Part shown: in pieces, positions 1-13,200 of the stretch | Layout: every line of letters begins with the position of its first letter | How positions within the stretch are numbered: the stretch's first letter is position 1 | Source of the DNA: Pyxicephalus adspersus | Taxonomy: Eukaryota; Chordata; Amphibia; Anura; Pyxicephalidae | Direction of reading: 5' to 3' | Length of the DNA: 64,000 nucleotides | NCBI RefSeq assembly: GCF_032062135.1 | Contig: NC_092862.1 | Span: forward strand, 99,601,624 to 99,665,623 | The notes under the pieces: generated by a model | Told to the model about the DNA's origin: nothing | What the model saw: only the letters and a program-made list of their open reading frames with translations | Database searches by the model: none | Program-made: the position numbers and the translations under genes

Positions 1-1082
1 TTGTTTGCATCCTTGGTATTGATTCTCTTCTCTATCAGTGCTAGGCTCTCCAACACTCTAGATTTTCCTTTTATACCCAGGTGTCTACATTGGTGTTCTT
101 TTCCTGATTTCAGATGCTGTATTTACCTGGAGTGGCATGGCCACATGTGAACATTTATTGATGCACATCCTATATAACTGAGGCTTATTTTCAAAAGGAA
201 TTTGCTTCCATCTAAAGTTTAACATCATAATATGTTTTTTTGTGTGCAAACGTTTGTTATTGAGAATTGATCCTAATGGTCTGTTTGATCTAGCTTGTAG
301 ACCTGAGCTTCCTGTGATCCCTGAATAAATGTTTACCAAGTTCTGGTAATATCTTGCAACAACCTCTGACAATTGTCCAGACTGGGCTGAAATCTTAAGC
401 TTTGTTACTATGTGCATGCGTGAGATCTGAAATTTTTTTTCACATTAAAGAAAAGGGCTTCTTCTGTGCATGCTCAAGATCGAGGGGTGTTACACTTAAA
501 CAAAAAATAAATAGAATTTTTACTTACTTAAGTTTAGGTCCTCTTTGACACTTTAACTCCTCTATGACAACCCTGTAGCTCAGTTTTTATATTTCCTTCA
601 GCCCTTCCATTTCTGGTCCAATTGCTAACCAAAGACAGAGCCAATGCTTTCTAGGGGCCAAATATACCCATTAGTTCCAGGTGTTCCATAAATCCCTGTC
701 TACAAATCCATTCCCCCTTATATTGTATTCATTCAAGCTCAATGTAACATCAGTGGAACATACACTTTTCACATCATTTCCTAAAATTCTGTCCTATAAA
801 GCCAAATGTTTTCCTAATTCTACTGTCTAAAAGTTCCCACGGAATGACAGTCATGTGAATAGCAAAAAAATCTAAATATTTCACAGTGTAAACCACTCTA
901 AAATTCAGATAGTGCTGTTCAGAGAAATATCAAGTTTATTCTAAATATATTTTTTAGAGGACTTTAATAGCAGTTATTGAAAGTAAATGTATCTTTTTTA
1001 GTATATGACATGAACTATTTTTGTGCTGTACCTACTTTCATTTTTAAGCTATTTTTAAAGTGTTCTATGAGCAGCATAATAC

Positions 1083-1345
1083 TTGTAACTAAATTAATAG
1101 CAATTATTTATATGCATACGTTAAAAGGTTTAAAAGGTAAAATGTTTTAAGCATGAATACAATAAGAACAGAACTGGCTGATATTAGTTCATTACATTTG
1201 TAAATGAAAGCATCATTTTTCAAGCAATGTGAATGAGTGCTGGATGAATACTAATCTTTAGATCGGTATAGGATATGCCAATGTGCAAACTAAATAAGTG
1301 TTTTGAATGGCACCTTGACTTCTTTGTGTATCTCATTTTTGTTTA
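1083..1345 (+). repeat. Copy A of a diverged spaced duplication
   Basis: Matches 2395-2665 in the same orientation. Shared anchors in order include GTAACTAAATT, ATAGCAATTATTTA, TTTTAAGCATGA, GGCTGAT, AAATGAAAG, AAGCAATGT and GGTATAGGATATGCCA. Small indels separate the anchors. It is either an old local duplication or two copies of an unrecognised interspersed repeat. Confidence 0.7.
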
Positions 1346-2394
1346 AAACTGTCTAATAAAATGTTGGTTTAAAAGTTTCATTTCATTATATGAAAATAAT
1401 TTGGTAAGTTAATAGTAAAACTTTGTATGCACCACCAAGGCAGTTTACTATCAACATAAACAACTATATTGTATTCAGTCAGTTGCATTACATTAATTAG
1501 CTACTTTAGGCCTTGAGATGCAGAGGGTCAACACAGTCAGTACAGTTTTTCATCAGACATGACCTTAGAGCACCAGTTTACATCAGGTTCACCTAAATGT
1601 AGTATGACAACCCATGTTGTGATATAGGAAAAATGTTCTCAATCAAACTGACTTTAGCCTTCTCCTTACAAACATATACCAAGAAAATTACATACTTTGC
1701 TTCCAATAAAGAAATGCCTTTCTGCCTACATGACTGTATTAGAGGTTTTGAATTGTTGGTGAGACTAATTGGCCCATGTTTTTATATAATTCTTTTAAAA
1801 ATGCAGTTTCCCAAAAAATAGTAAAAATAAACTAAGATATTGCTGAAAATAAAAAAAAAACACAACATGCCCTTTATTGAAAAGGTGACAGGTAATGTTT
1901 TGCAATAAATTGCTTGTTTGATTATACATTTTTTTAAATTTAGCTAACCTGTCCTCATCAGATGCGCTACCATCTTCATCCAGTCCTCTTGTCTTCTGGG
2001 TTCCATCTATCTTGATTGCCCAGACTGGGATGATGTAACTCCTGTACACATGCACATTTATTCCCAGCAGTCCAAAAAATGCACATGTGCAGCTTAGCAT
2101 ATTCTAAAACAAATTGCGAACAGGCAGGTATTTTTTTTGCAGAAGGGACATTGCACTGCCTGGATGGGTGCTATTATATCCTAATCAATAACTTCTAAAT
2201 TAATTTTTTCTAACTGGTGGTAATAGAGATAAAACTATAGTTTGCAACTTCTAGTTTCCTGAGGCAAATTCATAAAAGGTCTGGGTTATAAATAAAAAGG
2301 TATTTTTCTTGTTAAAAAGGACATTTGATTATTACGGCACAATGCTCCTGCTCTGTTTTTTATTTATTTTCTTTTCAGCTTTCACCAGAATCTT

Positions 2395-2665
2395 TGTAAC
2401 TAAATTTATAGCAATTATTTACCTGCATGAATTAAAACCTTTAAAAGAAGAAGCTTTTAAGCATGAGTACATTAAGCACAAAACAATTTTGGCTGATTTC
2501 AGCTGATGAAAAAACTGATTGCATTTCTAAATGAAAGTATAATTTGTGAAGCAATGTAAATTACTGCTTGATGAAACCTCAGCTTTGGACCAGTATAGGA
2601 TATGCCATTCTGCAAAATATTGAAAAATGAACCTTAATAAATGACACATGTACCTATTTATGTAT
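2395..2665 (+). repeat. Copy B of a diverged spaced duplication
   Basis: Partner of 1083-1345, about 1.3 kb downstream and in direct orientation. It carries the anchors GTAACTAAATTTATAGCAAT, TTTTAAGCATGAGTACA, AAATGAAAGTATAA and AGTATAGGATATGCCA. A 65-codon open frame overlapping its start is not preserved in the other copy, so I do not call a gene. Confidence 0.7.
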
Positions 2666-2909
2666 ATGATGTTTTTTTAAATCTTTTATAATATAACATT
2701 GGCATAAAAATAATCACAATTTACTTTGCTGAAGGCAATCTGGAATATTATGGATTTTCTCTTTTTTTAGTTTTAGTTTTTTTTCTTTTCTTTTCAATAA
2801 ATTTTTATTAAGATTTCTTTTATTAAGAAATCAGCTGTTGCATTTAACAACAATATATCAAGGCCGTAAACTACCTTTAGTGATAGTATCAGAGTATCAC
2901 AACAAAATA

Positions 2910-2911
<2 letters not shown>

Positions 2912-2951
<40 letters not shown>
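2912..2951. repeat. (AT)n microsatellite
   Basis: About 20 uninterrupted AT dinucleotides, likely length-polymorphic. Confidence 0.97.
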
Positions 2952-2954
<3 letters not shown>

Positions 2955-3214
2955 CACTGATATCGCCCACGGGGTCAGAAGCGAAGTTAATCAGACAGCA
3001 GACTTCAAAGTTGCAGTTAAAACAGACTCCTGCCTGTCTATTTATTAGCACTTTAACAAACAAAAGAAATGGCTCGGCTGATCACTACATACCAATAATT
3101 AGATAGTCATGTAATTGTTGCTGGTGCAACACCAAGCTCTGTTCCCCCACAGCTCACGGAACTAACAGCTGGCTTCTATGCATCCTCCAGCTTGCAACAC
3201 AGTGCTGATCTTCT

Positions 3215-3850
3215 TCTCTCAGCCTGGATCCCTCTGGCTCTCTTCTGGCTCTCTTTTGGCATCCACTCTGGCTCTCTCTCAGACTGGAATTCATTCTGGC
3301 TCTCTCTCAGCCTGGAATCCACTCTGGCTCTCTTTCAGCCTGGCATCCACTCTGGTGCTCTCTCAGCCTGGCATCCACTCTGGCTCTCTCTCAGCCAGGA
3401 ATCCACTCTGGCTCTCTCTCAGCCTGGCATCCCTCTGGCTATCTCTCAGCCTGGAATCCACTCTGGCTCTCTCTCAGCCTATAATCCACTCTGGCTCTCT
3501 CTCAGCCTGGAATCCACTCTGGCTCTCTCTCAGCCTGGAATCCACTCTGTCTCTCTCTCAGCCTGGAATCCACTCTGGCTCTCTCTCAGCCTGAAATCCA
3601 CTCTGGCTCTCTTTCGGCCTGGAGTCCTCTCTGGCTCTCTCTCAGCCTGGAATCCTCTCTTGCTCCCTTTCAGCCTAGAATCTTCTCTGGCTCTCTCAGC
3701 CTGGAATCCTCTCTGGCTCTCTCTCAGCCTGGAATCCTCTCTGGCTCTCTCTCAGCCTGGAATCCTCTCTGGCTCTCTCTCAGCCTGGAATCCTCTCTGC
3801 CTCTCTCTCAGCCTGGACTGCTCACTTTCAGCCTGGATCCCTCTGGCTGA
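3215..3850. repeat. Minisatellite, unit about 28 bp
   Basis: More than 20 head-to-tail copies of a unit built from AGCCTGGAATCCACTCTGGC followed by TCTCTCTC. Early units mostly carry CCACTCTGG and later ones mostly CCTCTCTGG. Some units lack a few bases. Because 28 is not a multiple of three, the array stays open in several frames. That produces overlapping Ser/Leu-rich frames of 138 and 231 codons which are artefacts of the repeat. Confidence 0.95.
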
Positions 3851-3939
3851 TTACTTCCTCCTCACCTTGAGTGCAGGTGCATATTAACCCAGTCAGGATT
3901 GAGTTAGGCCAAAGGGCCCACCCTCTCACCCCCTACAGA

Positions 3940-4332
3940 CGACTCCTAGATACGAACGGGCTTCCCTGCTCCTTCGTGTGCAGGATGGAGGCTTGATAGG
4001 GTGGAGAGGGCGGTTCGCATAACTCGCAGAAGAAGTCTTTTGCTGTTCTGCAACATCTTGTAACTCTTTATGACCAGGACAAACTTTTTGCATATCAAAG
4101 CACAACTCGCTCCAGAAGTTAATGAATGTCTAGGCTCCATAATGTTTTTTTTTTTGTTGCTTTGTTTTTTTGCAGTTAGGATGCTGCCATGCTGCCTTAT
4201 AATATGTTGTGACAAACATCTGTTCTAACTGCATTTATTAAAATAATGTACCAGTTGCGACTTAAATACAAATTCAACTTCAGAAAAAACCTACAGTCTC
4301 TATCTTGTATGTAATCCGGGGACTACCTGTAT
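3940..4332 (-). mobile_element. Tc1/mariner-like nonautonomous element, copy 1 (truncated)
   Basis: Inverted copy of the elements at 17566 and 29997. It shares the segments around GCAGGATGGAGGCTTGAT, CGGTTCGCATAACTCGCAG, AACTCTTTATGACC and TAATGAATGTCTAGGCTCC. It ends in GGGGACTACCTGTATA, the outward terminus of the family next to TA. The end near 3940 lacks the terminal bases present in the other copies. No coding capacity. Confidence 0.8.
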
Positions 4333-5699
4333 ATATAATCAAAGATCTGCAGCCTTTTTCTCGTGTACAATTCAAGATATGCCAAAGATAATAAAATCGA
4401 AATGTGGGACCAGGTGGAACTGGTAGTCAATCCAAGTGTGCCCAGCCAACAGGAAATGTGTTTTTTTTTTTCCTTTTTTGCCAAAATAGGCTTTGAGGCT
4501 TTGGAGCAGTCTTTAGATTCCCTTCATCCAGACAAATATTTGAATCTCTACTGTCAAATACAACAGTGAATTCTGCATTTTGCCCAGAAGATCCAAATTT
4601 GTGAAATTCGCCCTTGGACAAATGTCACCAGAACTGTGAAATCAATGTGCTAGTCTGGTGGTGCAAAAAACATGCTTTTGCTTGCACCCAATAAGGGATG
4701 ACCCCAATGTAAAATATATTGGGTTTCATGTTATCCAGTACTTAGGCACCCAAATACAGAGGCTACTACACTCACTAACCCAAAAAAATGTGCTGATAAG
4801 AATTCTGACTTTACATGGAATTTTCCTATCTTTATTCTTGTTTACATTATTTTGAAGATTTATTTTACTTTTTTTTTACTTCTAGGGCTAAGATTATCAA
4901 CATGGTTAAAACTTTGCAGTTTTTTTTTAAGTTAATTTTACATTTTTACATTTACATTTTCTCTCTTTGTAATCCTACTTTTTCATACATACATACATAC
5001 ATTCATATAAACAACTAGAATGTAAATCAAATTGACTTTCTAGAATGTAGGTACAATTCATACATATACATTCTTTACAGTTTAAAACAATTATATCATC
5101 CCCAAAATAAAACTGCCTTGTTTATTTTACAAAATTTGTCTCTACTGCTATGAAAAGGTTCTAAGAATTTGTTAGCAATAATTGTTGGCAAAATATTAAT
5201 TACTGTGAGACAATTTCGAAAAGTTGAAATTGGGACAAAGATTCTGGTTTTGCACATTGATTAGTATGATGGTTTGGGGGCACTCGGCAGAGAAAACATG
5301 TATTTGAATGTACCTTTTGGAGCTCATAATATGAAAATGTGTTATATTCTGGATGTACTTATACTATTATTATTTTGTTTTGATTTATTATGTTCACAAA
5401 TTTGGTCTTTTAGTAACCCCTAAAATCTGTTTTTCAGTAATTTATGATACACTGCCATCTGGTATAATGAGAAATTTAAGAATCTGCAGAAGCATGTGAA
5501 TCATCTCAACCTATTTCTTAGCACACTTGAAAGTGCAAAGGGGTGAGATTACAACACTTAGTCAACACTTATTTTATAAATGTACTGATGGAGCTGAACT
5601 GAAAAAAAACTTTATAAATTTCCAACCAACAAAGAGCTTTTGTTCATTTAGTATTTTGCAGATTTCTGTGCATCATTTAAATAATTACATCATATATAT

Positions 5700-5990
5700 C
5701 TAAACACCTCTTAGGCCAGACACTACAGTTCCTGGCAGCTCTCAGCAGACCAGAAAACAGGTCCCAGCAGTGATTGTTAGGAGGAATCGAAGTTCCAGCC
5801 TCTGCAGAGCCAGTGCTGAGACGGGTTTGTCAGTCGGGATCAAAAACATCTGTTTGGCCCTCCCACAAACCCTAAGAGGATCCTGTCAGGTCCAAGCATT
5901 GGAGGGGAGCGAGGGGGCAGGCACAGGCTGTTTGTGAACAACCAAACTCATCCCCTGAGGGGGCTGCAGTGGAGGGAATAGGAATCCATG
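5700..5990. repeat. GC-rich patch, probable unidentified repeat
   Basis: A distinctly GC-richer block in AT-rich intron, with segments such as TCTGCAGAGCCAGTGCTGAG and CCCCTGAGGGGGCTGCAG. It has no sustained open frame and no termini I can define. I do not recognise the family. Confidence 0.35.
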
Positions 5991-6119
5991 TACTAAAAAG
6001 AAGTTCTGCTTGAGTCAGATAGTGCTCATGGAAACAGAACACAAAGCCACCAGCACTCCAAAATACAAGATTCTTGCACTGTCACAATATGTTGAAAAGC
6101 CAATGTTTTCAGAGCCACA

Positions 6120-6245
6120 AAAAGTCACCTTGATCATTACTATGTTGCCTTGAGGAAGGGACCCTACCAAGCCCCAAAATGTTGGCTTATTAACATCTTG
6201 TAATTGTGCTTTTATAATAAAGCAGAAGTCATTCGGGTTCTGTTT
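6120..6245 (+). repeat. Interspersed repeat fragment with 'TTGAGGAAGGGACC' core
   Basis: The string TTGAGGAAGGGACCCTACCA, then CCAAAATGTTGGCTT and ATAATAAAGCAGAAGTCATT, resembles the '...GAGGAAG...GAAACGTTGG...TTTATTAAA' motif of a common amphibian repeat. A similar motif on the other strand lies at 6535-6600 (GACGCGTTTTGCGGCTTCC). Family assignment is from memory only. Confidence 0.45.
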
Positions 6246-6529
6246 ATTACTGAGGAATGAAGATAGCAATTAATCCTGTCATGCAAATTTCATTGCCACC
6301 CCCAATAACAGATGAACAGTTAGAACAAAAAATGAAGGAAAAGCTGTGGTTTGTTGAAAATAAAAAGCTTATATTGTATTAAATTGTTGCGATTAGAAGC
6401 AATTCTTAAAATACATACAAATCATTATGGTCTTAACCCATAGGTTAAATGGATATATTTAGATCACCTTGACTATATGAGTATATTCCCTGACTATGAC
6501 ATAATAATGGTAAACCCGGTTAATTTGTC

Positions 6530-6600
6530 TATTGGTCCGACGCGTTTTGCGGCTTCCTCGGGGGATATGCGGAGACCACAAAGAGGTTTGTGTTGGTTGG
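6530..6600 (-). repeat. Repeat fragment with 'GAGGAAGCCGCAAAACGCGTC' core
   Basis: Read on the minus strand this gives CCCCCGAGGAAGCCGCAAAA followed by CGCGTCGG. It is a recurrent amphibian interspersed motif, as I recall. Shorter relatives occur at 25556 and 57590 (CCCTGAGGAA). Confidence 0.45.
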
Positions 6601-9600
6601 GTAAATCAAGGTGTGTGCCAGGTAAAGACACAGGTGAGAATAGATGTATTTTGACAAGTGGTTAATCAATAAGTGGTTTAGCGTTTAAGTCACCTCCTCG
6701 TGGGTTGGCCGAGATGTTTAATCTCATAGTTTAATGCTTCTGTTTAATACTCCCATCTGCTCACCTTTAGTATGAAGCTTGGAAAATCATTGCTTGATTC
6801 TGGCATTCTGCTCTACAGATTTAATACAGAGCTGTCTCTTTACCTGGGCATAGGTCTGAGCAGAGAGGAGGTGCTCACAGGGACCTGGAAGAGCAAGAAG
6901 AGGGTTTTTGGGTGCAAGGAGCCCCCTTTCTTGTACAACTATACATTTTAGCTTTATTGCCTTTCTGGACTATGGTGTTTCTTCAGCCATGTATATACAT
7001 TATTATGTAAATATTATAGATTAATTATTGTCTTTATACTTTTTTTTATACTTACAGTTTTATTTGTATAATGACAGTAAGCATAATGTAAAACCCAAAT
7101 ACAGCAGAATGCAAATAGATGAAATATAAACCGCATAAACACACATGTGTAATCTGATTAGAATGCACGCTTTACTACATTCTAAAAAAAACAAAACAGA
7201 GAAATGTGATAAGACATAGTTATTTTTCTATAAACAGAATTTTCCAGTGTTAGAAAAAAAAGCCTCAATTCTGCATAGAAAACCTTCTGTGACCCTCTTA
7301 TTCACCACCAGTTCTATTACTGTGGGCAATGGACCATGCATATGTGTGTTTCTTCCACTTGACTTCATGCTTCATGCTCTTGAATGTGATCAGATGTCGC
7401 ATTTCATCTCTAATATCACAGATGACAGTGGAAAATGTGAAACCTATTTGTGTATATGTCAAAACCATTGACAGAATGCAAAGGGCTTTAACGCTCCCAA
7501 TGAAAGTTTGTTTATCTTCTTAAACCAATCAGATAAGCAATAACGCGTGTTTTTTTTCATCTAAACCTTTTAATTTTTTACAACTTGCGAGACAAAATCA
7601 CTACTTACATTGTTTACAGAACAGGATAGCGTTTAAAGCAAAATTATACACACCTTTCCTAGAAAAAAAAAAATCTAAGCTAAAGGCTCTAACTGAAGCT
7701 TTTGTCGGTTAAAAAAGATAAATAAAACTTAACTTCTGGTCTTCCAAACTCAATTCACTGTGCAATTGTCTACCTTTCTGTTTGCAATTTAGAATAACAT
7801 TCTTCTCTTTGATGTGCCCAACTATTTGGCAGTATGTAGAGCCCTAGGAGCTGCTGTTACTTACTGGAACCATGGAAAGTGCTGAAACTGTAAGGGAGCA
7901 ATCAAATTTTATGTGCAATTTTTATATCATACAGAAATGGTGAGGACAATGCTCCAGCTTAGGACGTTTTGTCACCCTACACGGGAAGGTAGAAAAACTG
8001 GCAGGTTAAAGAACAAAGCTCTGGGACAAGTGATGGGTAAAATAATACATATTGGGTATATTATAATGCTTATTTTAAGTTACCCATATGCTTTAGGAAG
8101 GTATATTAAGCTTTAGTCTATGTGGATTATGTTCAACTAAGGCCTTATGATCTTAAAATAAGCCAGTGTTTATTCAGATTTTTCTAACTGTTCTGCCAAT
8201 AATTTAATTGGGTTAAACAGTATAAATTGTTCATTTTCATCTATAGATTTTTCTGTTATCTCTAGGGTCCTATCTTGTTTTAATGTTGTTCTTTCTTCCA
8301 TCGCCTTTTATAATGACTTTTCAATAACTAATTTCCCATACCTTTTTTTCAATTATGTGGAAAGCTTTCATACATTACTAGTACAGTGCAATCTCTTTTA
8401 ATCTAGATTAATCCTGGTAGTAGAACAAGCACATTTTATATTTTACATTTAAAACAATAAAAGTCTCATTCAAAACTGGCAACAGTTTTTTTTGTCTTTG
8501 CTGGCACAGTAAAAGTGAGGCTAGGAGATGTGGGTGCCGGCTGGGTATGCAACGTGTGTTCGGGCGGCGTGCGTGCATCGGGTGGCGGGACCAGCAGGAA
8601 ATTTAAAATTAGAAGTATTTTTAAAGTCAGATGTACTGATTTGACATTTAAAAATCAAAAAAACATAAAATGGCTAAATGTTGCAAGTGCGCTTTGTAAT
8701 CCAATGTGAGACATAGGATTACACTATTATTAAAAATGTGTGAACATACCCTAAAAGAAATGTGAATGTAATGCTAGCTCATGCAGGTGGCAGGCTGTTG
8801 ATTTTTAGGTTTATATCAAAGCTCCTTAACTTAGAATTTTACTACATTTCTGGGGTTATCAGTGGGACCAATGGTTCTCTGTTCCAAGTATAGGTGTCAA
8901 ATTGTGTTTTAAAAGCATGCAAGACGGATAAATGAGTTTCAGGATTTCAGCCCTTAGCATCCCAATCCTTTTTTTGCACTATATGTTTTTATATTAAATC
9001 AGTTTGAAATATTCCTTTACATGTGGCACTTTTATTATCTATCTGACATTACTTTAATGGATTTTAAATAAAATCAGTTGGACATTTTCCAACCCCCAGC
9101 TCTTCAATACCTCCCAGCATATAAAACGTTAAAACAGTTCCCTAATGCTGGTTGAAATTCTGAAACTGTAATATATTTGTTTAAAAGTTCTTTGTGTCAG
9201 TTGCTGGTGGCACCCTGCCTTGTATTCCATCAGGCAATCTTTTGAGTGGTCACCAGCTGGAGGTTTGGTGCTGATACAGGATGGTTACATTCAGCAGCTG
9301 TACTTTGCTGGAGGCTGAAAACCGTTTCACTTTCAACCAGGCACCTTAGTCTTATTTTGTTTGTTTGTTTGCTAGTCTGTTCCACATATGCCCAGGTCCC
9401 TTAGGAATCCTGTTATCCCTTGTAGCTTGTCATGCTTAGTATTTTGCCATGTCTATTAGCAAGTTTTTTCAAGTCTGCCATAGCTAGATTATCCTTTCTT
9501 GTTTAGCCTGTAGTCATCTAAATTTTTGCTTTGCGTATTTGTTTTTTTGGTGGCTTTTATAATTGATAGTTTATTCATATACTATCCAAACACATTTCCC

Positions 9601-9705
9601 AGAATCTGTGCTGCTTATTGCATATGCATTATTCACAGTATATTCATGTTTGAGTTTTTTTTTTTTTGTGGTTACCCGCCTTGGCTTCCTATTCCTGAAT
9701 ACAAT

Positions 9706-9906
9706 GAGCCTGATTTGTTAAATGTCTGGAAATGATATACTTTCAACAGTAAAGCTGGGTGATCCAGCAAATCTTAAAGTCTCTTGCTATATTTTATCAA
9801 ATGTTTTCATGCTGCACCAGATTCATTCCAGGTTTTTTGGATCACCCAGGTTCACTTATAAAACGGTATCATCTCGAGTCTTGAAGAGCTTTAAAAATTC
9901 AGGCCC
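9706..9906. mobile_element. Palindromic MITE with 3-bp AAT flanks (201 bp)
   Basis: Left end GAGCCTGATTTGTTAAA and right end TTTAAAAATTCAGGCCC are imperfect inverted repeats. The interior is itself inverted: AAGCTGGGTGATCCAGCAAA against TTTGGATCACCCAGGTTCA. AAT lies directly on both sides (9703-9705, 9907-9909), as expected of a target duplication. It is the same family as 49039-49262. Confidence 0.85.
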
Positions 9907-10145
9907 AATCTCTGCACATGAAATCCTCCTTTAATATTTAGCATTTTAGCCAATTTTATTAACGCAGATCTTCCAACTAAATCTACTTTGCTGCCACTGT
10001 AGTAGTATGCATCAGCTGATTTGTTAGAAAATCTTATTAACTTGTATTAGTGAACACAATAATGTTTAGCACATTTGATTATAGCTGGCTCTATAAAAAT
10101 CAAGGACTTGTTTGTCATTAGTCATAGAGATTTTTTACTGCCACT

Positions 10146-10276
10146 TATTATTATTAATAATAAACAGGATTTATATAGTGCCAACATATTAGGCAGCGCT
10201 GTACATTGCAAATGACAGACAGATACAGACAGTGACACAGGAGGAGAGGACCTTGCCCCAAAGAGCTTACAGTCTT
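10146..10276 (+). repeat. Frog-type interspersed repeat (AACAGGATTTATATAG family), copy 1
   Basis: Begins with a TTATTATTA tract, then AACAGGATTTATATAGTGCC, AACATATTAGGCAGCGCTGT, a GACAGACAGATACAGACAGT stretch, AGGAGAGGACCTTGCCCC and AAGAGCTTACAGTCT. Matches 60181-60242 and, inverted, 63907-64000. I recall this as very abundant in frog genomes. Its class is unsure. Confidence 0.85.
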
Positions 10277-13200
10277 GGATGTGGGGGAAGTATCACACAA
10301 TAGTAGGGGGGATATGAAGTGGTGGGAAGTAGTGACGGTTTCAAAAGACAGAAGAAGATGGGTATGCAAATTTGAAAAAATGTTTTTCTCCACTTAGCAA
10401 TAATATATTATACTATACCAAACTATAGTTTATTATGACAAATTGTTTGACATTGTCTATTGACTAATACACATATTTGTTTTTTTTAATAATTCAGGAT
10501 ACTTGTTCAAAGCTTTTGTTAACAGTAATCAGTTAAGTTATATCAGGTGAAGTCAATATATATGAAGTTGTGCTTTTTAAAAACATTGTGTGATCGTAAA
10601 AGGTGACTTATAAATGTGTCTAATAAATAGAAAATCAACATTTTACCTATTTTGTATTCTGCAGTGACAAACATTTAAAACAGTAAAGCATTTAAATAAT
10701 TTGAATATGGACAATTTGCTAAAACTTTGTGAAAGAACACTTTCTTTATTGTGTAATGTAACATCTGCTCATCCAAAATCTGAAGTTCTTTCATTTTTTT
10801 TTTTTTGTTTGAGAAATGTGAAATGTTGACATCTGAATTAGAATTGTTGGTAACATTTGATTACAAGAACAAGGCTTAGGAATAGCAAGTATGGTATGAC
10901 AGGATAGAATAGTACACTTTTGATACTATAGCACTAGTTATGGTAAAACATCCATTTTAGTTTCTTTCTTAATTTTTTACTTTTAAGACCACGTAAGCCA
11001 AACACAAAACAAAGAAAAACACACATATACAAATAAAATTAAGACATTTTAGTATCAGTATTTTTGTGGCTAAATATTGTTTGCCAAAATCACTCATCAC
11101 CTATTCCTACATAGAACCCTAACCTACATAGAGTCCCTGTACAGTAAAGTACAGTCCCTGTAACCCACATATTATTATTTCAGCATATATAACTATTACA
11201 TTTATTCCTACATTACCTCAGTTTTCATAAACACTTATTTTTAAAGAGATCAGTATTTCAGTGTGTATTACAAAGAGCATTGTCTTTCATTGGGTATACT
11301 TATGTTGCCAAAGTTACCACTTTACTTTTAATGGTATTTGTTTGGAAGTTAACAATTCTGTTACAATTCAATATTTTTAATCTATGGTGTTTGATTATTT
11401 TCTTCAGATGGTTGTTTCAGTAGCTAACATTTACTTCTTGTTACCTGATACATTGACTAGTTATTGTGAACGGCTGCATTATTGACACATTATGCCATGA
11501 CATAATTTACTTGCCCATAAAATAGACAGATAGGGCATTCTTGATATTTAATTTGTGTGCTATTCATTGAGCACCAATCAGGATTGCCACTTAGAAAATG
11601 CAAATTTAGTTTAGTCTTAGGCCCCCTCATTTATGACTACAAGAATATCACTAGATGGTGGCTTTTGTACGTCCCTTGAAGAAAGACCTCATATGACAAT
11701 TTTGCATTATTAAGAGATATACGATGTAAAATTTTTACCTGTGCACACTACTAAAGTTGATTGGTTTCCAAAAAAAACTGTCATTATCATATGTCATAAA
11801 TTGAACCTCTCACAATGGAGAGATTTCATCATTAAAAATGAAGAAAACATTTCACGAAGCAAGAAACAAAGATATTGGCAGAGAATATACATCATCTACC
11901 GAAATCTGCCATAAATTTATTCCTAAAAGATTAAAAGATGAGAACTAGGGAATCATTGAAATGCTTCCTTCTTTTTAGTAATGCCAGTCAAAGAAGGGGA
12001 AGGAAAATCTATTTTTTGAAGTTGTCATCAGAGCAGGAATATAGGAAAATCTTCCATTGGTGACAAATGTTGCAGGAAAAATTCCCCCAGTATCACAAAG
12101 GTGGCAAAAAATAACAGTGTTCCTTAAACATTACTCCTATTACTAAAAAAAAGGTTTAGACTTTGGCCACACTTCAAGTATACAAATGTAAATGAGTCTA
12201 TTATCAATTATCTAAAGTATATAAGCTTATGTTAATTAACATTTCACAGCTTAATTACCATTTTAGTAGCACTTTCAGTACAGAAGGCTTGTGACTGTCA
12301 CATCTTTGCTGCTCCAGTGATGACAGGTGACAGGGTTAAACCCTCTATTCGCCATTTGAAAACTTGTCAGTTCTTCTGTCTGAACTCTATTATTTTTAAT
12401 ATAAAATGCCTTCTGATGTTACTTCACATTTTCTTCGTCTATTCACTTGTCAAAAATAAGCTTCAAGTTAGATTTGTTCATTCAAGGTCAATGGCTCCAA
12501 ATTTTTATGGTTGCAGAAACCCTGAGGGATGTGGCTGACAGTGCAGCAGATTAATGTCCTCGGCAATGCAGAATGATTAAAACATTAATTCAATGTCTAA
12601 AGTTGGGTTGAGCTTTAAATGCTAGAAAGAATAACTCCTGTCAAAAACTTTAATGTGTTCAGCTGAAATGTATTAATAAATGGTTCCCTTGGGATGGACT
12701 TAATGTCCGTCTTAGCAAGTGGAACTGTCCATATTTAGACTGTCAAAGTGCAGTGTTTAAACTAAGGTTAGATTATAGAGAAAAGAGCCATCAAACAAAT
12801 ATAATCACTACTCTGTGATACAAGAACATACAGGCTCAAAGGCCAGTTGTAAACCTTTACTAAACTCCACAAACATTCTCAAGCATTACCAGTTTATTTC
12901 ATGTTGGAAGGGACAAATAATTCCAATAATATGAATCATGAATTCTGATAATACAACAATCCATTAATTCTTTTAATAATTAAACAATATTTGTCCTAGA
13001 TGATGTGTTTATTTGATTTGTGATACAAATTTACTTTATGTAGCAGGGTCATCCCTTCCCCCCGGTGCTCTCCATAGGCTATGGAAAGCATCCAGCAGCA
13101 CAACCCACTACATAATCTGTAGAAAACTACAGAGGATGTAAATATAGTCCCGATTATCCTGCACAAGGAAAGAAAGCAGCACTGGTCCTTATTATAGGAA

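Noticed and set aside
85..417. 110-codon minus-strand open frame
   Set aside because: No domain, no splice sites of note and no similarity that I recognise. The length is possible by chance in 64 kb, although a decayed processed pseudogene cannot be excluded.
3178..3887. Overlapping Ser/Leu-rich open frames of 138 and 231 codons
   Set aside because: They are produced by a 28-bp minisatellite read in several frames. There is no splice context, domain or codon signature.
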